Positions 1-10,096 of a stretch of DNA of 64,000 nucleotides are shown piece by piece; positions within the stretch are counted from its first letter, which is position 1; each line of letters begins with the position of its first letter. The notes beneath the pieces are model-generated. The model saw only the letters and a program-made list of their open reading frames with translations, did no database searches and was not told the DNA's origin. The stretch comes from Sialis fuliginosa (Eukaryota > Arthropoda > Insecta > Megaloptera > Sialidae). Made by a program: the position numbers and the translations under genes. The stretch is from the NCBI GenBank assembly GCA_961205875.1, contig OY540810.1, positions 23,932,001 to 23,996,000 on the forward strand. The letters are read 5' to 3'.

Positions 1-2254
1 AGTAGCTCTTTAACATTAGTAAGTAACATTTGTACTATGGGAATAAGTAATATAATTATTTAAAAACCGAAAAGTGAGTGCCCGAATTTTTGTGATTGAT
101 ATATTAATCCATGTAGCTTATCTTATACATATACATGTTCATAATCTGCAATTTTTGTTAGTATAGACGCAATGAAAGAATAACGACAACTTTCTGTTGA
201 CGAAAGTTGCTCTTTGTTTCGAAATTAAATGAAGTATAAACTTTTTGTCCACACTTAAGAAACATTTAAGACATATTATGCGTTGCAGAACAAATTATAT
301 CCACAGGAGCAACAAGTGCGGTCGATATATACATAAATAAAAAAACACTTGTTACGCTTCAAATTGAAGCAAACGAGAATGTACAATTTTTGTTTGAACA
401 TACTGAACACTACTGAAACTGGTCTGCATCTTTGAAAATTAAAAAAAACCGCGAACATTTTTTTTATTATAAAAGCATACACATTACACATTAAGTGATT
501 GCAACGCAATAGCAATTAGATACTACATACCTATGTATGTATTTACAATTTTTTGTTACGCACAATTGTAATCAGTCCACACAAATATCATTTTTGAGTT
601 ATAAATATACAATATCATTCAAAATAAAGTTTACATATTACAGAATAACTCAGCTATAAAAATTTATTTAAATTTAAATCAAACAAAAATACTTTTCTGA
701 AAAGTTTTTTTCGGTTTGATTGAAGAGAGGACGATTACGAAAATATAATGTTTTTATCAGTTTTTCTTGGAAGATTTGTTTAGTTAACAACCAAACGTCA
801 AATCACTTTTTCAAATGAAAATAAATGTAACAAATTCACACATGTATTTTTATTTGCCCGTGAAATGAACTTTTAGTGGGTTGACATGCAAAACATAGTC
901 CAGATATGAGATTAAAATTTTTTTATTCCACACTGCATTTGCAACAAATCCTGTAAATAACAAAAAAAACCTGTTTTAGTCTCCGTAGCCTGGTTTACAT
1001 AATAATATGGTTGATATTTAAACAATTTTTTATTTGATAAATAATTGCTTTAACTTTTTTGATAGAAGTGATTAATATACGTTGTATATATGCAAATATC
1101 TCGCATAAAAATTACTTATCGGATACAGCAAAAAAATATAATTTAATTCATGAAGAAATTTTTGTTCAAAACTATCATAAGCAATTAAAATTGTATTACA
1201 ACATGCTCACACAACATGCCCACAACACACAGTTCACTGGGAATTTTTTTTTCTGACTTCGTGAAATTTACACAAAATATACAAAAATTACATACCTAAG
1301 TCATAGGTGTAAACTTATCCGTGAAAACCTGAATAAAATCCGTTTTGTAGTTACTGATAAAATCGTGTAAAATTATATTTTCAAACATTCAGGGAACACC
1401 AGGTTCCGTCTTAGAATTTGTATAAAATAAAAAAATAAAAATAAATAGGTTAGCAAAAATCATAATCAATTTCGATATTTTTCTTTATATTTCAATTTTC
1501 AATCTATATACATATTTACAAAATATTTGTAAGAGACGTGATCATAGTACCTAACTCAAATGACAGTTGTATGCTGTTACATCAAGGAAACAAAACACAA
1601 CATGATAAAGATTTTTTTAGTCTTTTGATGTTAATCTAAGGTTTTCATAAATTATTATTAATAGCCACGAACATGCACAGACAAATAATGTAACTATTGG
1701 TGAAAAACGCATTGAAATTCGTTCAATAATTTCCGAGTTTTTAAGCCTCATAAAAATTAACATTAATTTATATATATATATGTATATATAGAGAGATATG
1801 TAAATAGATATTGTATAATGAAATGTATACATTAATTTATTTCCGCGATGATTCAATGAAAATTAAATCTTTTTAACCAAGTGAACACAAAAGACACTTT
1901 TTATATTCTTAAAAGAATAATTCTTTTTATAAAAGAAAAGTTCTTGTTAAAAAAGATTACAGCTTTAATGAAATGAAATAAAAGGATTAAAGTGAGTCAA
2001 CAAAACTTTTGTGGCTTTTCTTTACCGTTCTTTGTTTGTCAATAAAACGTTGAGAAATACCTGTGGATATGCTTCAATCAATAAAAACTACTGTTTTCTA
2101 TTTTTGTGAACTATTTTTAGATTACAGATGTTCTTGGATGATTGTTATTTTTATAATAAATAAATCTGAAAAATGCGATAAAACAAATTGTTTTTGTATA
2201 AAAATAGTACAATACATAAAATAGCGTATTTGTATTCGTAGTAACACAATATAC
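1..2254. other. AT-rich flank, no gene recognised
   Basis: No open frame here has coding-like composition. Two pieces recur elsewhere: about 930-1005 has a TGTTTTAGTCTCCGTAGCCTGG-like stretch (split motif TGTTTTAG plus AGCCTGG) also seen near 25350-25375, and about 1637-1800 (GGTTTTCATAAATTATTATT then AGCCACGAACATGCAC) matches 46201-46306. Both look like old interspersed repeat fragments. If the receptor gene on the minus strand at 5406-5649 extends this way, this stretch is intron or contains an exon too short for me to see. Confidence 0.5.
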
Positions 2255-4012
2255 CAGTGGTTCTTAACCGGTATTCCGTGACCATGTTAGAACGGTTCCA
2301 CGAAATAATAAAACAATTCACAAGCAGTACTATGAAACACTATTTTCATCTTTGCCACTTACAATTCATTTGAAGAGCTGTATTATATTAAGTAAACAAT
2401 ATACAGGGTGATTCAGCACTGTCGTGCCAAACTTGAACAGTAAATTAAGAGACATATTTTAAGCAAAAAACATTATATGAACATGTGTCCGGAAATTTTT
2501 CGTAAGGGGGCTACAGCCCTCCAAAGATTTTATTCAAAATTAGTTTTTATTTAATATCTTGAGAACCCATTGTGATACAGTAATGAAATTTGATACAAGG
2601 TTTGGTATTAACAAGTCTTATCGCGATCCGGTATCAACCAATAGTAATTTTGACCAGGGTTGTGTGGACCCAGGGGGCCCGTCGATTTTTATCGAGTATT
2701 TTATTGTTGTTTAATTTCTTCCTGAGTTAGACGTTTAAATAAGATTATGTAACACAAAATACACACAAATATACTTTGCTCATTTATCATAGGATAAACC
2801 GTTTACGAGAAATATCGATGCAAATGAAAACATGCAGAATTTTACTTAATACGGATGCTTCAAATTACACAAAATAATTTTATATTCTTATTCTATGATT
2901 AAAGGTAAGAAAAAAAGTTCATGTACATATATCACCTAATAAGTGTCCTCTTAGACCTATTGCCAGTTCTATTACAGTTGCAAGTAGGTACTTTACTAAC
3001 ATAACTAAAAAGCGATACTTTAAATGGCTATTTGTTGATAAGGGTGAGTTTTTGGAGGTATATGTATGTATAAACAAATTTTGTCTTATTTTTTATTATA
3101 GAACAAGAATATAAAATTATTTTTTGTAATTTGAAGCATCCGTATTAAGTAAAATTCTGCATGCTTTCTTTTGCATCGATATTTCTCGTAAACGGTGAAT
3201 CTTATGATAAATGAACTATGTATATTTTTGTGTATTTTGTGTCATAGAGTCGTATTCTAATGTTTAACTCAGGAAAAAGTTAAAGAACAAAAAAATACTG
3301 GATAAAAATTGATGGGCCTACTGGCCCCATACAGTCCTGGTCTAAATTATGATTGGTTAATACTGGAAATCGATAACACTTATTAATACTAAACCCTATA
3401 CCAAATTTTATAATTTTATCACTATGGGTTCTCAAGATATTAAATAAAAACCAATTTCGAATAAAATCTTTGGAGGGCTGAAGTCCCCTCACGAAAAATT
3501 TTCGGACACATGTTCATATAATGTTTTTTGCTTAAAATGTATTCTTAATTTACTGTTTAAGTTTGGCACGACAGTGCTGAATCACCCTGTATATTTATAT
3601 TATGAGATAAAAAAATTGTACAGTACTTTCCTTAATTAAATACAGAAAATTATGATTGGATTTAAATCCATTTGCTGCAGTTTAATATATCGATTTTCGT
3701 TACAAGAAAAACAGTTGTTTTTTTGTACTCTAAAATTGAAGTTTTCTAAACTGGTTCTTGATTATTTGCACAAAATTAATTTTATTATATTAGTTGTCGA
3801 TAGTGTGAAGTGGGCTGTTCAACATTTACGAACATAAAAACTTTAAAAAAAACGTGAAACTTGGGAATATTGAAGACATCTGAAAAATCAGACAAACTCA
3901 GGTATCGCAATTAACTTGAATATTTTACGAATATGACTTTAATTATTTAGTAAGAGAGTGCTCCGCAATTTTTTTTCATGCTTCGTGGCTTCGAAAGGTA
4001 TAAGAACCACTG
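2255..4012. mobile_element. hAT-like non-autonomous DNA transposon
   Basis: The left end reads CAGTGGTTCTTAACC and the right end is its inverted counterpart, GGTATAAGAACCACTG. CAGTGGTTCT is a classic terminal inverted repeat of hAT-superfamily elements. The flanking 8-mers (CAATATAC left, CTGTAAAC right) agree at five of eight positions, compatible with a decayed 8-bp target duplication but not proof. No transposase frame survives. Family B copy 1 (2402-3591) is inserted inside, so the hAT element is the older of the two. Confidence 0.7.
2402..3591. mobile_element. Family B foldback/TIR element, copy 1
   Basis: The ends are TACAGGGTGATTCAGC and its inverted copy, flanked by TA on both sides. 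Inverted similarity continues far inside: the blocks around 2495-2560 and 3430-3510 (TATTTAATATCTTGAGAACC and its complement) and around 2830 and 3160 (AATACGGATGCTTCAAATTA) pair. The unit is thus a 1.19 kb imperfect foldback with arms of roughly 450-500 bp. TA duplication plus long TIRs fit Tc1/mariner-type MITEs, though the superfamily is inferred. Further copies lie at 19447-21268, 26177-26879, 29800-30680 and 37190-37325. Confidence 0.8.
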
Positions 4013-4690
4013 CTGTAAACAAAGGGCTTTGGTTGATTTCAGTCCAAATTATTTTTAAAACCTTGTTTTAATTTAAAAAAATGATTTTAAATGTCATATG
4101 GCATTTAAATCACGTAGGTAATCTACTATAACAGCCCTTACACATTAGCGACTTTTATGTAGTAGCGTTACAAATTCATTTCGTCAAAAAATAATTAAAA
4201 TAACATTTCCAGTATGTAATGATACTTTTTTTTAATATAAACTATAGGTTCCTATTTAAAAAAATCAATGTTGATCTTCAAATATCTACGAAGACCACGC
4301 TAAAATAATAAATAAATATTATTATTCGATTACCCCCTCACAACCAAACATTTTTTGGTCTAAACATTATTCTCAAATATGCGATGGTTCTGAGATAAAT
4401 AACTGTAACACTTTAAATGCCCCACCCTGTATGTATATATAAATATATACAATTCGAAAGGAATAGCTATTTCATCAGATATGGATAAGACTTAAAATGA
4501 TTATTGTCCCTTAGGAGTTTTTTGTACATATAATACATACATAGTTTTATATTTCAAATATATATCTTTAATTGTGCGCACTTAAAATTTGTTTTATTCA
4601 AAGTATCATAAAATTGGATATGTTTTTATTTTTATCTACTAAACGTAAAGGACAACTTTAAAAATTCTTATAAAAAAAGTATTAGAATTA
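4013..4690. other. AT-rich spacer, nothing recognised
   Basis: No coding frame, no palindrome and no clear repeat match were seen. A CACCCTGTATGTA end near 4424 resembles the terminus of ACAGGGTG-type elements, but no partner end was found nearby. Confidence 0.4.
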
Positions 4691-4927
4691 CCTCAGGTTG
4701 CATAAAGCAAAATTAATCACAATTAGTTAATCAGTTGTTTTAAAACCATTATTACGTTAATTCTAAAAAACAATAACGGTTATGATATATTTTATAAGGT
4801 AAAAAATTATCATATTTAGTGAATAGTTCATTTACAAATTCAGATTAAGTTTATATTTAACATTAATCATGGTTTGAAAACAACTGATTAACTAATTGTG
4901 GTTAATTTTGCTTTATGCAACCCGAGG
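4691..4927. mobile_element. 237-bp foldback MITE with TTA target duplication
   Basis: The ends are CCTCAGGTTGCATAAAGC and the inverted CCTCGGGTTGCATAAAGC. The arms pair for about 65 bp, through the AATTAGTTAATCAGTTGTTTT block and beyond, leaving a loop of roughly 100 bp. TTA sits immediately outside both ends (4688-4690 and 4928-4930). A 3-bp TTA/TAA duplication is typical of PIF/Harbinger elements, so that superfamily is the best inference. There is no coding capacity. Confidence 0.8.
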
Positions 4928-5405
4928 TTAGTCAACAATACCAAAAAAAAATTTTTTTTAAATTTCATAACATAACGTAATACAAAAAAACTGCTGAATC
5001 GAAGAACTAAAAAATATCACCAAAAGTTCTGAATAATAAATATTGGATTAATAACGGGTCCTAAGTCATGTTTGGCTATCAAAACTATCTGTACATTTTT
5101 AATTTTACTCCAATCGTACAATATTTAAAGAAGTTCAATATGATTGATCCAAGATGAGGACCAAATTTCAAATCTATTATGAGGAAATTTACTTTTATAT
5201 AAAGATGGAATGTACTTATGTATATTTTTTTAGGTTGGTACCTATTATATCGATTTCAAAGAAAATTGAGATGTCCGATACAGAAATATTGTCTTTTGAT
5301 TCCCAGGACTCCTCGACCTTTTTCAACATATAATTCAAATACCACACCAGGGAAACAAAAGAGGTCAAATATTAGGAATATTGACAAATATGTATTTATA
5401 CATAC
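4928..5405 (-). other. Probable first intron of the GPCR gene
   Basis: On the minus strand this sequence follows the GTATG donor at 5405-5401. Frames here on either strand do not look conserved. One short plus-strand stretch near 5270-5340 after a polypyrimidine-AG (about 5219-5233) has slightly higher GC and could encode about 20 acidic residues, but it ends quickly and I do not call it. Confidence 0.45.
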
Positions 5406-5406
5406 C
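5401..5406 (-). other. Splice donor of the GPCR exon
   Basis: On the minus strand the exon ends in TTTG and is followed by GTATG (plus-strand CATAC at 5401-5405), a near-consensus 5' splice site. The codon is split after its first base, where a Gly codon is expected, which fits the FFGN motif of helix 1. An open frame continues past the donor for a few codons but loses all resemblance to a receptor. Confidence 0.7.
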
Positions 5407-5649
5407 AAAGAAACAGCAACAGAATACGATGGAGTATAATGTGATAAATATAGCCCGTATTTCAATTCTGTCAAATATGTAGTCTTCAGGAACGAACGTT
5501 TCACCTCTTAAACCATCCTCGTCACTTCCATCTGGGTATTTCTGGTCGTGTATCGTCGTTGTTGTTGTCTTGCTATTGATCATGGTAAAGCTGACATTCC
5601 AACCGAAAAAAGTGTCATTGTCATTTGCGTCTGATTCGATCACGTTCAT
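5406..5649 (-). CDS. TrissinR: First coding exon of a trissin-receptor-like class A neuropeptide GPCR
   Basis: This partial gene encodes the extracellular N-terminus and start of helix 1 of a plasma-membrane peptide receptor. Translation starts at 5649 in an AAAAATGA context and runs 81 codons plus one base. Residues 1-60 are hydrophilic and acidic (SDEDG, VPEDY), with N-glycosylation sequons at N11 (NDT) and N18 (NVS). Residues 57-82 read YIFDR, then FITLYSIVFCCCFFG, a TM1 start with an unusual Cys triplet just before the expected GN motif. The open frame then meets GTATG, a consensus donor, so the intron is phase 1. From memory of the family, FDR-x-E/D-x-R followed by FITLY and FCCCFFGN is close to insect trissin receptors. 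Trissin is a Cys-rich neuropeptide; its receptor is thought to signal through a G protein. Helices 2-7 were not found in the window. Class A GPCR is more certain than the exact orthologue. Confidence 0.72.
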
Positions 5650-6893
5650 TTTTTATTCTTTGATTTTGTTTTTTATTTATTTCTTGAGTTTAGTATACAC
5701 GTTTGTAGTTAAGCTTTAGATTTAGGTTAGATTTTTATCTTTTATATTGTTTTTGTTTGGCCATATTTTAGTTGATATGTTTTCATTATAGTCAAGTGTT
5801 TCGATTGACGAATCTGTAACAGAAAGATACATTTAGTATTAGGTATTTATTTGGCTAAACACCGTAGAAAAACATCTATTATAAAAACATTGTGAAGAAA
5901 ATTAGGGAAGTGTTCTCCAATATTAGTTCAGAAGAACTTCTTCACGTACAAGAAGGTTATAGAGCGAGCTTAGAAAAGTGCATTAGGTGTAATGGAGGCA
6001 TTTTTGAACATTTGTAATTACCCGCGTCTGCAGTTTTAAATTGTTCACTAAACAAGAATAGAAAATTTCGTTGATGGCAATGTTTTAATAATAGATGTTT
6101 CCATTAATTACAATCAAAACAAAATAGGATTTAATTTAAAATTAATTAATTTAAACTAGAAGATTAGGATACTTTCTGTTGAAAACCCACCCTAAAAAAT
6201 CGCTGCCTACCTAAAATAAACGTTAAATGACGCTTTGACTGTACTGATAGGTTTTTACATCAAACAGCAATATGCAAGTATAATATCTTTATAAGGAATA
6301 ATAATATCTACCGTTTCTTGTCCATAACGTCATAAAAATATCGTCTAAGATTTCGTCGCGGACTATATTATTTAATGTTTAATTGAAACATAAAATATAT
6401 ATGTGATGTTGATCAATGATTCTTAAATACACTAACTATTCACTTAAACTAAAAATATACACCTTAACTACAATAAATATAATAATAAAATATAATAAAA
6501 TAAAATTATTGTGGTTATATTTTTAGTTTAAGTGACTAAGAAACCACAGTTTCTCAGTTTTTCCAGTAACACTACTATTATAAATTTATTAACAAGTTAT
6601 ATAATATAATTATGTTACACTTCCTTCTCTCGTCTATTTTACGATTGGTATTTGTACAATATTGTGTAACATACACGTTATTAGATAACGATTTAGTATA
6701 AATTAATTAATTAATATTGAATGTACTATGTATTTGACATTACTATATAACACTTATAGTTCAGAGGAATAAAATTTTAATATGGGCATATGATTCAGTG
6801 TACACAACACTGATAATGATTTATTTTTTTAGTGTTGAACACTGATTAGTTTCTGGCAAAAAAGTGTCACTAGTTAATCCAATAAGGTCGGCG
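5650..6893. other. Upstream region of the GPCR exon (5'UTR/promoter or intron)
   Basis: On the minus strand this lies 5' of the start codon. No strong acceptor (pyrimidine tract plus AG) was seen within about 60 bases of the ATG, so the exon probably continues as 5'UTR. No TATA/initiator combination can be picked out of such AT-rich DNA. It contains one hairpin (6440-6535). Confidence 0.4.
6440..6535. repeat. 96-nt hairpin with 20-bp perfect arms
   Basis: TCACTTAAACTAAAAATATA (6440-6459) is exactly complementary to 6516-6535. Pairing continues imperfectly inward through ACTACAATAA and TTATTGTGGT. The shape fits either a very small MITE or a precursor-type RNA hairpin. The AT-rich loop and lack of any further evidence make the MITE reading more likely. 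Confidence 0.6.
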
Positions 6894-7250
6894 TTCTCTC
6901 TTCTATGGTGGGAGATGGGACAAAAATAATGTTTTATCGACTTTACAGCAAATAGCTATAAATAAAATTAGAACTAATTGAATTTTTTACAAACTGTGCA
7001 TATTTGTCAAATTCTTACTTCACCAAGAAATTTCATCAAGAAAATTATCTTTTTCAATTTTAATAAATTCTGGTAGTCCTAATTCATTGAAATACAATTC
7101 TGAGGAAACCTTTTTTGTATAGGATTAAATTAGATTCAATTTTATACCTTTTTATAAAACTATTTTTGTGATAAATTTGAAAGAAAGCCGAGAAATGGGC
7201 AAAAATTTATGTTTGTCCCTTCCCACACCCTGGAAAGAAGACGCCGACTT
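6894..7250. mobile_element. Foldback element about 357 bp
   Basis: The left end AAGGTCGGCGTTCTCTCTTC pairs with the right end, whose complement is AAGTCGGCGTCTTCTTTCC. Arms of about 45 bp also share GTGGGAGATGGGACAAA versus GTGTGGGAAGGGACAAAC. No clean target duplication was found and there is no coding frame. Superfamily unknown. Confidence 0.65.
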
Positions 7251-7448
7251 CGTTGGAGACAAGAAACTACAGGATTTTTAGCGACATTTTAAAGAACCAT
7301 TATATGAAAAAATCTAGTCAGATTTTTTCTAAATTTCGTAAATTTATCCGACTTCTTAACGTCTAGATTCCGGAGCTTATTTTGATATCTCATTAAACCT
7401 AGTTTTTTGTACTATAGTTTATAATGAATCGAACTGAATCTGCGACAA

Positions 7449-8096
7449 AATTGGTCACGTTCACGACTGACCAAAAACAACGAAAGAACGAGCTTTGAAT
7501 GGGATTTCTGGTGGATTGTACCAGAAATTTAAAGAATGTCATTTTTTTATGCATGTAAGGAAGTGAGACAGAAGCATGGGCGCCGGCAGAATTTCTTTCA
7601 GGGGGGTGCAGCTAGATATATAAAATTAAATTCCATATAAAATAATAAAAAAAATAATAATAATTTTGTAATAATAAACGTCTTCAGCTTTTATTTTTTC
7701 CTTATCTAACTAATAAAATAAAATCCTTACTTTTATATGCTGACCTGAATTTTAAAATAAAAATTGTATTTCTTAATTTTTTTAGTTTTTTCTTTTTTGC
7801 CAGGGGGGTGCAAGTGCACCTCCTTGCACCCCCCTCCCGGCGCCCATGGACAGAAGTAACCATAAAGAAATAGAAACTAGTGTTCTGACAGAAACGCTCA
7901 ACATGAAGTGAACATAAAAGTTCTTTGGTTAGCCTGTCACTAGTTTCTATCTCTTTCTAGTTACTTCATTCACACTTCCTTACACGCTTAAAAAATGACA
8001 TTCTTTAAATTTCTGGTACATTCCATCAGAAATTTCATGAATCAACCAATCAAAGCTCGTTGTTCACTGTTTTTGGTCAGTCGTGAACGTCACCAT
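7449..8096. mobile_element. Foldback element interrupted by a MITE
   Basis: The left arm starts ACGTTCACGACTGACC and runs through TACCAGAAATTTAAAGAATG to about 7574. The right arm (about 7930-8096) is its inverted copy, and the match resumes after the inserted MITE (7857-7900, AGAAACTAGTG). Without the 282-bp insertion the unit is about 365 bp with arms of roughly 150 bp. The insertion therefore happened after the foldback formed. Confidence 0.75.
7575..7848. mobile_element. 274-bp hAT-type MITE with perfect 8-bp duplication
   Basis: The ends are CATGGGCGCCGGC and the inverted CCGGCGCCCATG. GACAGAAG occurs immediately before (7567-7574) and after (7849-7856), a perfect 8-bp target duplication. 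The GC-rich tips also contain AGGGGGGTGCA on one side and GCACCCCCCT on the other. An 8-bp duplication is characteristic of hAT and a few other superfamilies. The centre is AT-rich and non-coding. Confidence 0.85.
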
Positions 8097-8114
8097 TAAT
8101 TTTAGGATCTTACC

Positions 8115-8164
8115 ACATAGGTATTCATCATTTTTCTAAAAGTGAATAGTTGAATACCTATGTA
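8115..8164. repeat. Short hairpin
   Basis: ACATAGGTATTC at the left pairs exactly with GAATACCTATGT at the right, separated by about 26 bases. It lies just outside the 7449-8096 foldback. No function can be assigned. Confidence 0.5.
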
Positions 8165-8412
8165 AACACCGATTTGAATCAAAATAAGAAACAAGAACGT
8201 GAAATACAAAAAGTTTTATTCACTAATAAACTTCTTCTATTATCTTGATAGTTTTACGTGATTAATTACTATTACAAACAGTTTTAAATTGCAAAATTTA
8301 TCTTTAGTTGTAAAATTAATTAAAATAAGTTAAAGAAGTGAAATATTGACTTGAGCATTCTGAATTCAAAACTAGTAGGTACAAACATATACATACTTTT
8401 CATCGCTTTTTT

Positions 8413-8850
8413 GCTTTCTCGTAATATCGAAAATACGAGAAGCTTTTTGATTGTTTTAGAATGAGACAAATAAATTAAAATATTTATTCTTACAAGATAT
8501 CTCAAGAACGACTCAAGTTACGTGAAAATTATATATAATCTTTTTTGTAGAGCATTAAATTTCCTATAATATAAGTATACAATGTTTGTTGCAAAATATT
8601 CCCTTACAAAGGTTTATTTCAATTTGCTTTAAATAATCGTCATTTGGTTTTTTGAATTTCTAGTTACTTTGACAAATTAAATATCATTGTGACGTTTTAA
8701 ATGTCATTTTGACATTTGCGTAGAAGAAAAATTCAGATTTAGATTGAATATTTTGTCTGTGTTTATTAAAATTGTTCAATAATTAATTAAATACCTTTGG
8801 TGAATTTAACACGAGGAAGCATTGTGCATTTTCTTGGCAGATGTTTTTTT
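8413..8850 (+). mobile_element. Family A interspersed element, copy 1 (internally deleted)
   Basis: It starts GCTTTCTCGTAATATCGAAA and ends GCACGAGG-like (AACACGAGGAAGCATTGTGC), TTGGCAGATG, then a T run, as in the longer copies at 21414-22230 and 51393-52146. The TCTG/TCCG microsatellite section is deleted: the sequence jumps from GAATGAGACAAATAAATT to CAAGATATCTCAAGAACGAC. The GTTTTAAATGTCATTTTGAC minisatellite is present in about two copies. Non-coding. Confidence 0.8.
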
Positions 8851-9239
8851 TAAATTACCTACATAGTCGTCAATTCGTCAATATCATAAAACGAATCATA
8901 TCAAATTTCTAGAATACGAATAAATAAACATGATGATTTATTATCTGAAAACTAAGTAAATATTTGTTAAATTTCCCAGTTGTAAATTACCTACACATAC
9001 AATCAAGATTAAATTTAATATATTATTCAATAATCACCTTATTAATAAGTTATTTAGTATTCCCCTAATGTAGTTAGAATATGTTATTTAGCTATCCTTA
9101 ACTTTTCAATTAAAATTTATAATCGTTGTTCCTTTCTGAAAGTTTATTGCCCAAGGACAGTACTTAAATTATAAACATATGTATAAATGATGACTGATTC
9201 AAGATATTAGGTATTCAATAAACTCGTATTTAATCAATA

Positions 9240-9620
9240 TTGTGTCCGTATTTCCGTCTGTCTGCCACAGTCTTCTAACTGTATTGATCTATAAAGCTGA
9301 GATTTTGCATACATATAGTAAATGGTGGACCAATAATAGAGTTATAAAAATATTTTTTTAAAGATTTTGGTGTTTTTTGAGGTGGGAAAATTTTTTTATT
9401 CAATTCTGGCTATTTAATTTGATACCGCATTCAAAAATCTGACAATTCAGAAAATTTAAATATGTAAACGTTTTATTATTATTGAAATCTTCGTTTAATA
9501 AAAAAAAAGATCATAAAAATATCTTGTGAAAGTAATAATGAGAAAAATCTGATAGGTATAAATTTAGAATATGTATAATGATGCCGAAATAAAAAAAAAA
9601 CGAAATAGAATATGATAAAA
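9240..9620. repeat. Interspersed repeat T, copy 1
   Basis: A GTCTGTCTGCCACAG section is followed by GTTATAAAAATATTTTTTTA, TTTTGGTGTTTTTTGAGG and a block ending near TTATTATTATTGAAATCTTC. The same order of motifs occurs at 62140-62450. Non-coding; class unknown. Confidence 0.5.
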
Positions 9621-10037
9621 ATGATAAATAAATTATTCTGTCACCTTTTCGATAGTATTTAATTTAATTTAAAATGTTTCTTAACTTTGCCAAAGGTTTT
9701 TGACGAGACGCTGATACGCGAAGTTCAACTCGCACTTGACAACTTTTTTTATATTTTAATCAGTAAAATAGCTATTTTATTTTATTTATAGAAATAGGTT
9801 ATATTTACACGCGAAAAAATTTGAGTTAAACCATCATAATGTAAAATAAATAGAACTTTCTTCTTCCATTGTTTTATTTATCAATGTATGCATAAATGAT
9901 GTAATTTACTAATTAACTCAAAATAACACTGATATTGTTATAAGAGATATTTTTTAAATAAAACCAATACCAGTTCTTCGGTTTTCAGTTCAAAATTAAA
10001 ATCACAATCAATTATTATTTATATAAGTATGTATAAT

Positions 10038-10096
10038 ATTTGAATTGTATAGGGAAGTATATATAAATTGTATATACTTCCCTATACAATTCAAAT
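10038..10096. repeat. Perfect 26-bp inverted repeat, 7-nt loop
   Basis: Positions 10038-10063 (begins ATTTGAATTGTATAGGG) are exactly complementary to 10071-10096, with loop TAAATTG. A perfect stem of this length with such a short loop is rare by chance and suggests recent template switching or a tiny palindromic insertion. Confidence 0.85.

Noticed and set aside
3652-3837. 61-codon frame inside the hAT-like element as possible transposase
   Set aside because: It lacks any hAT motif (no RW, no dimerisation-domain pattern) and is too short.
5218-5439. Plus-strand 73-codon frame overlapping the GPCR donor
   Set aside because: It is antisense to the receptor exon and intron, and the receptor frame has far better family evidence.
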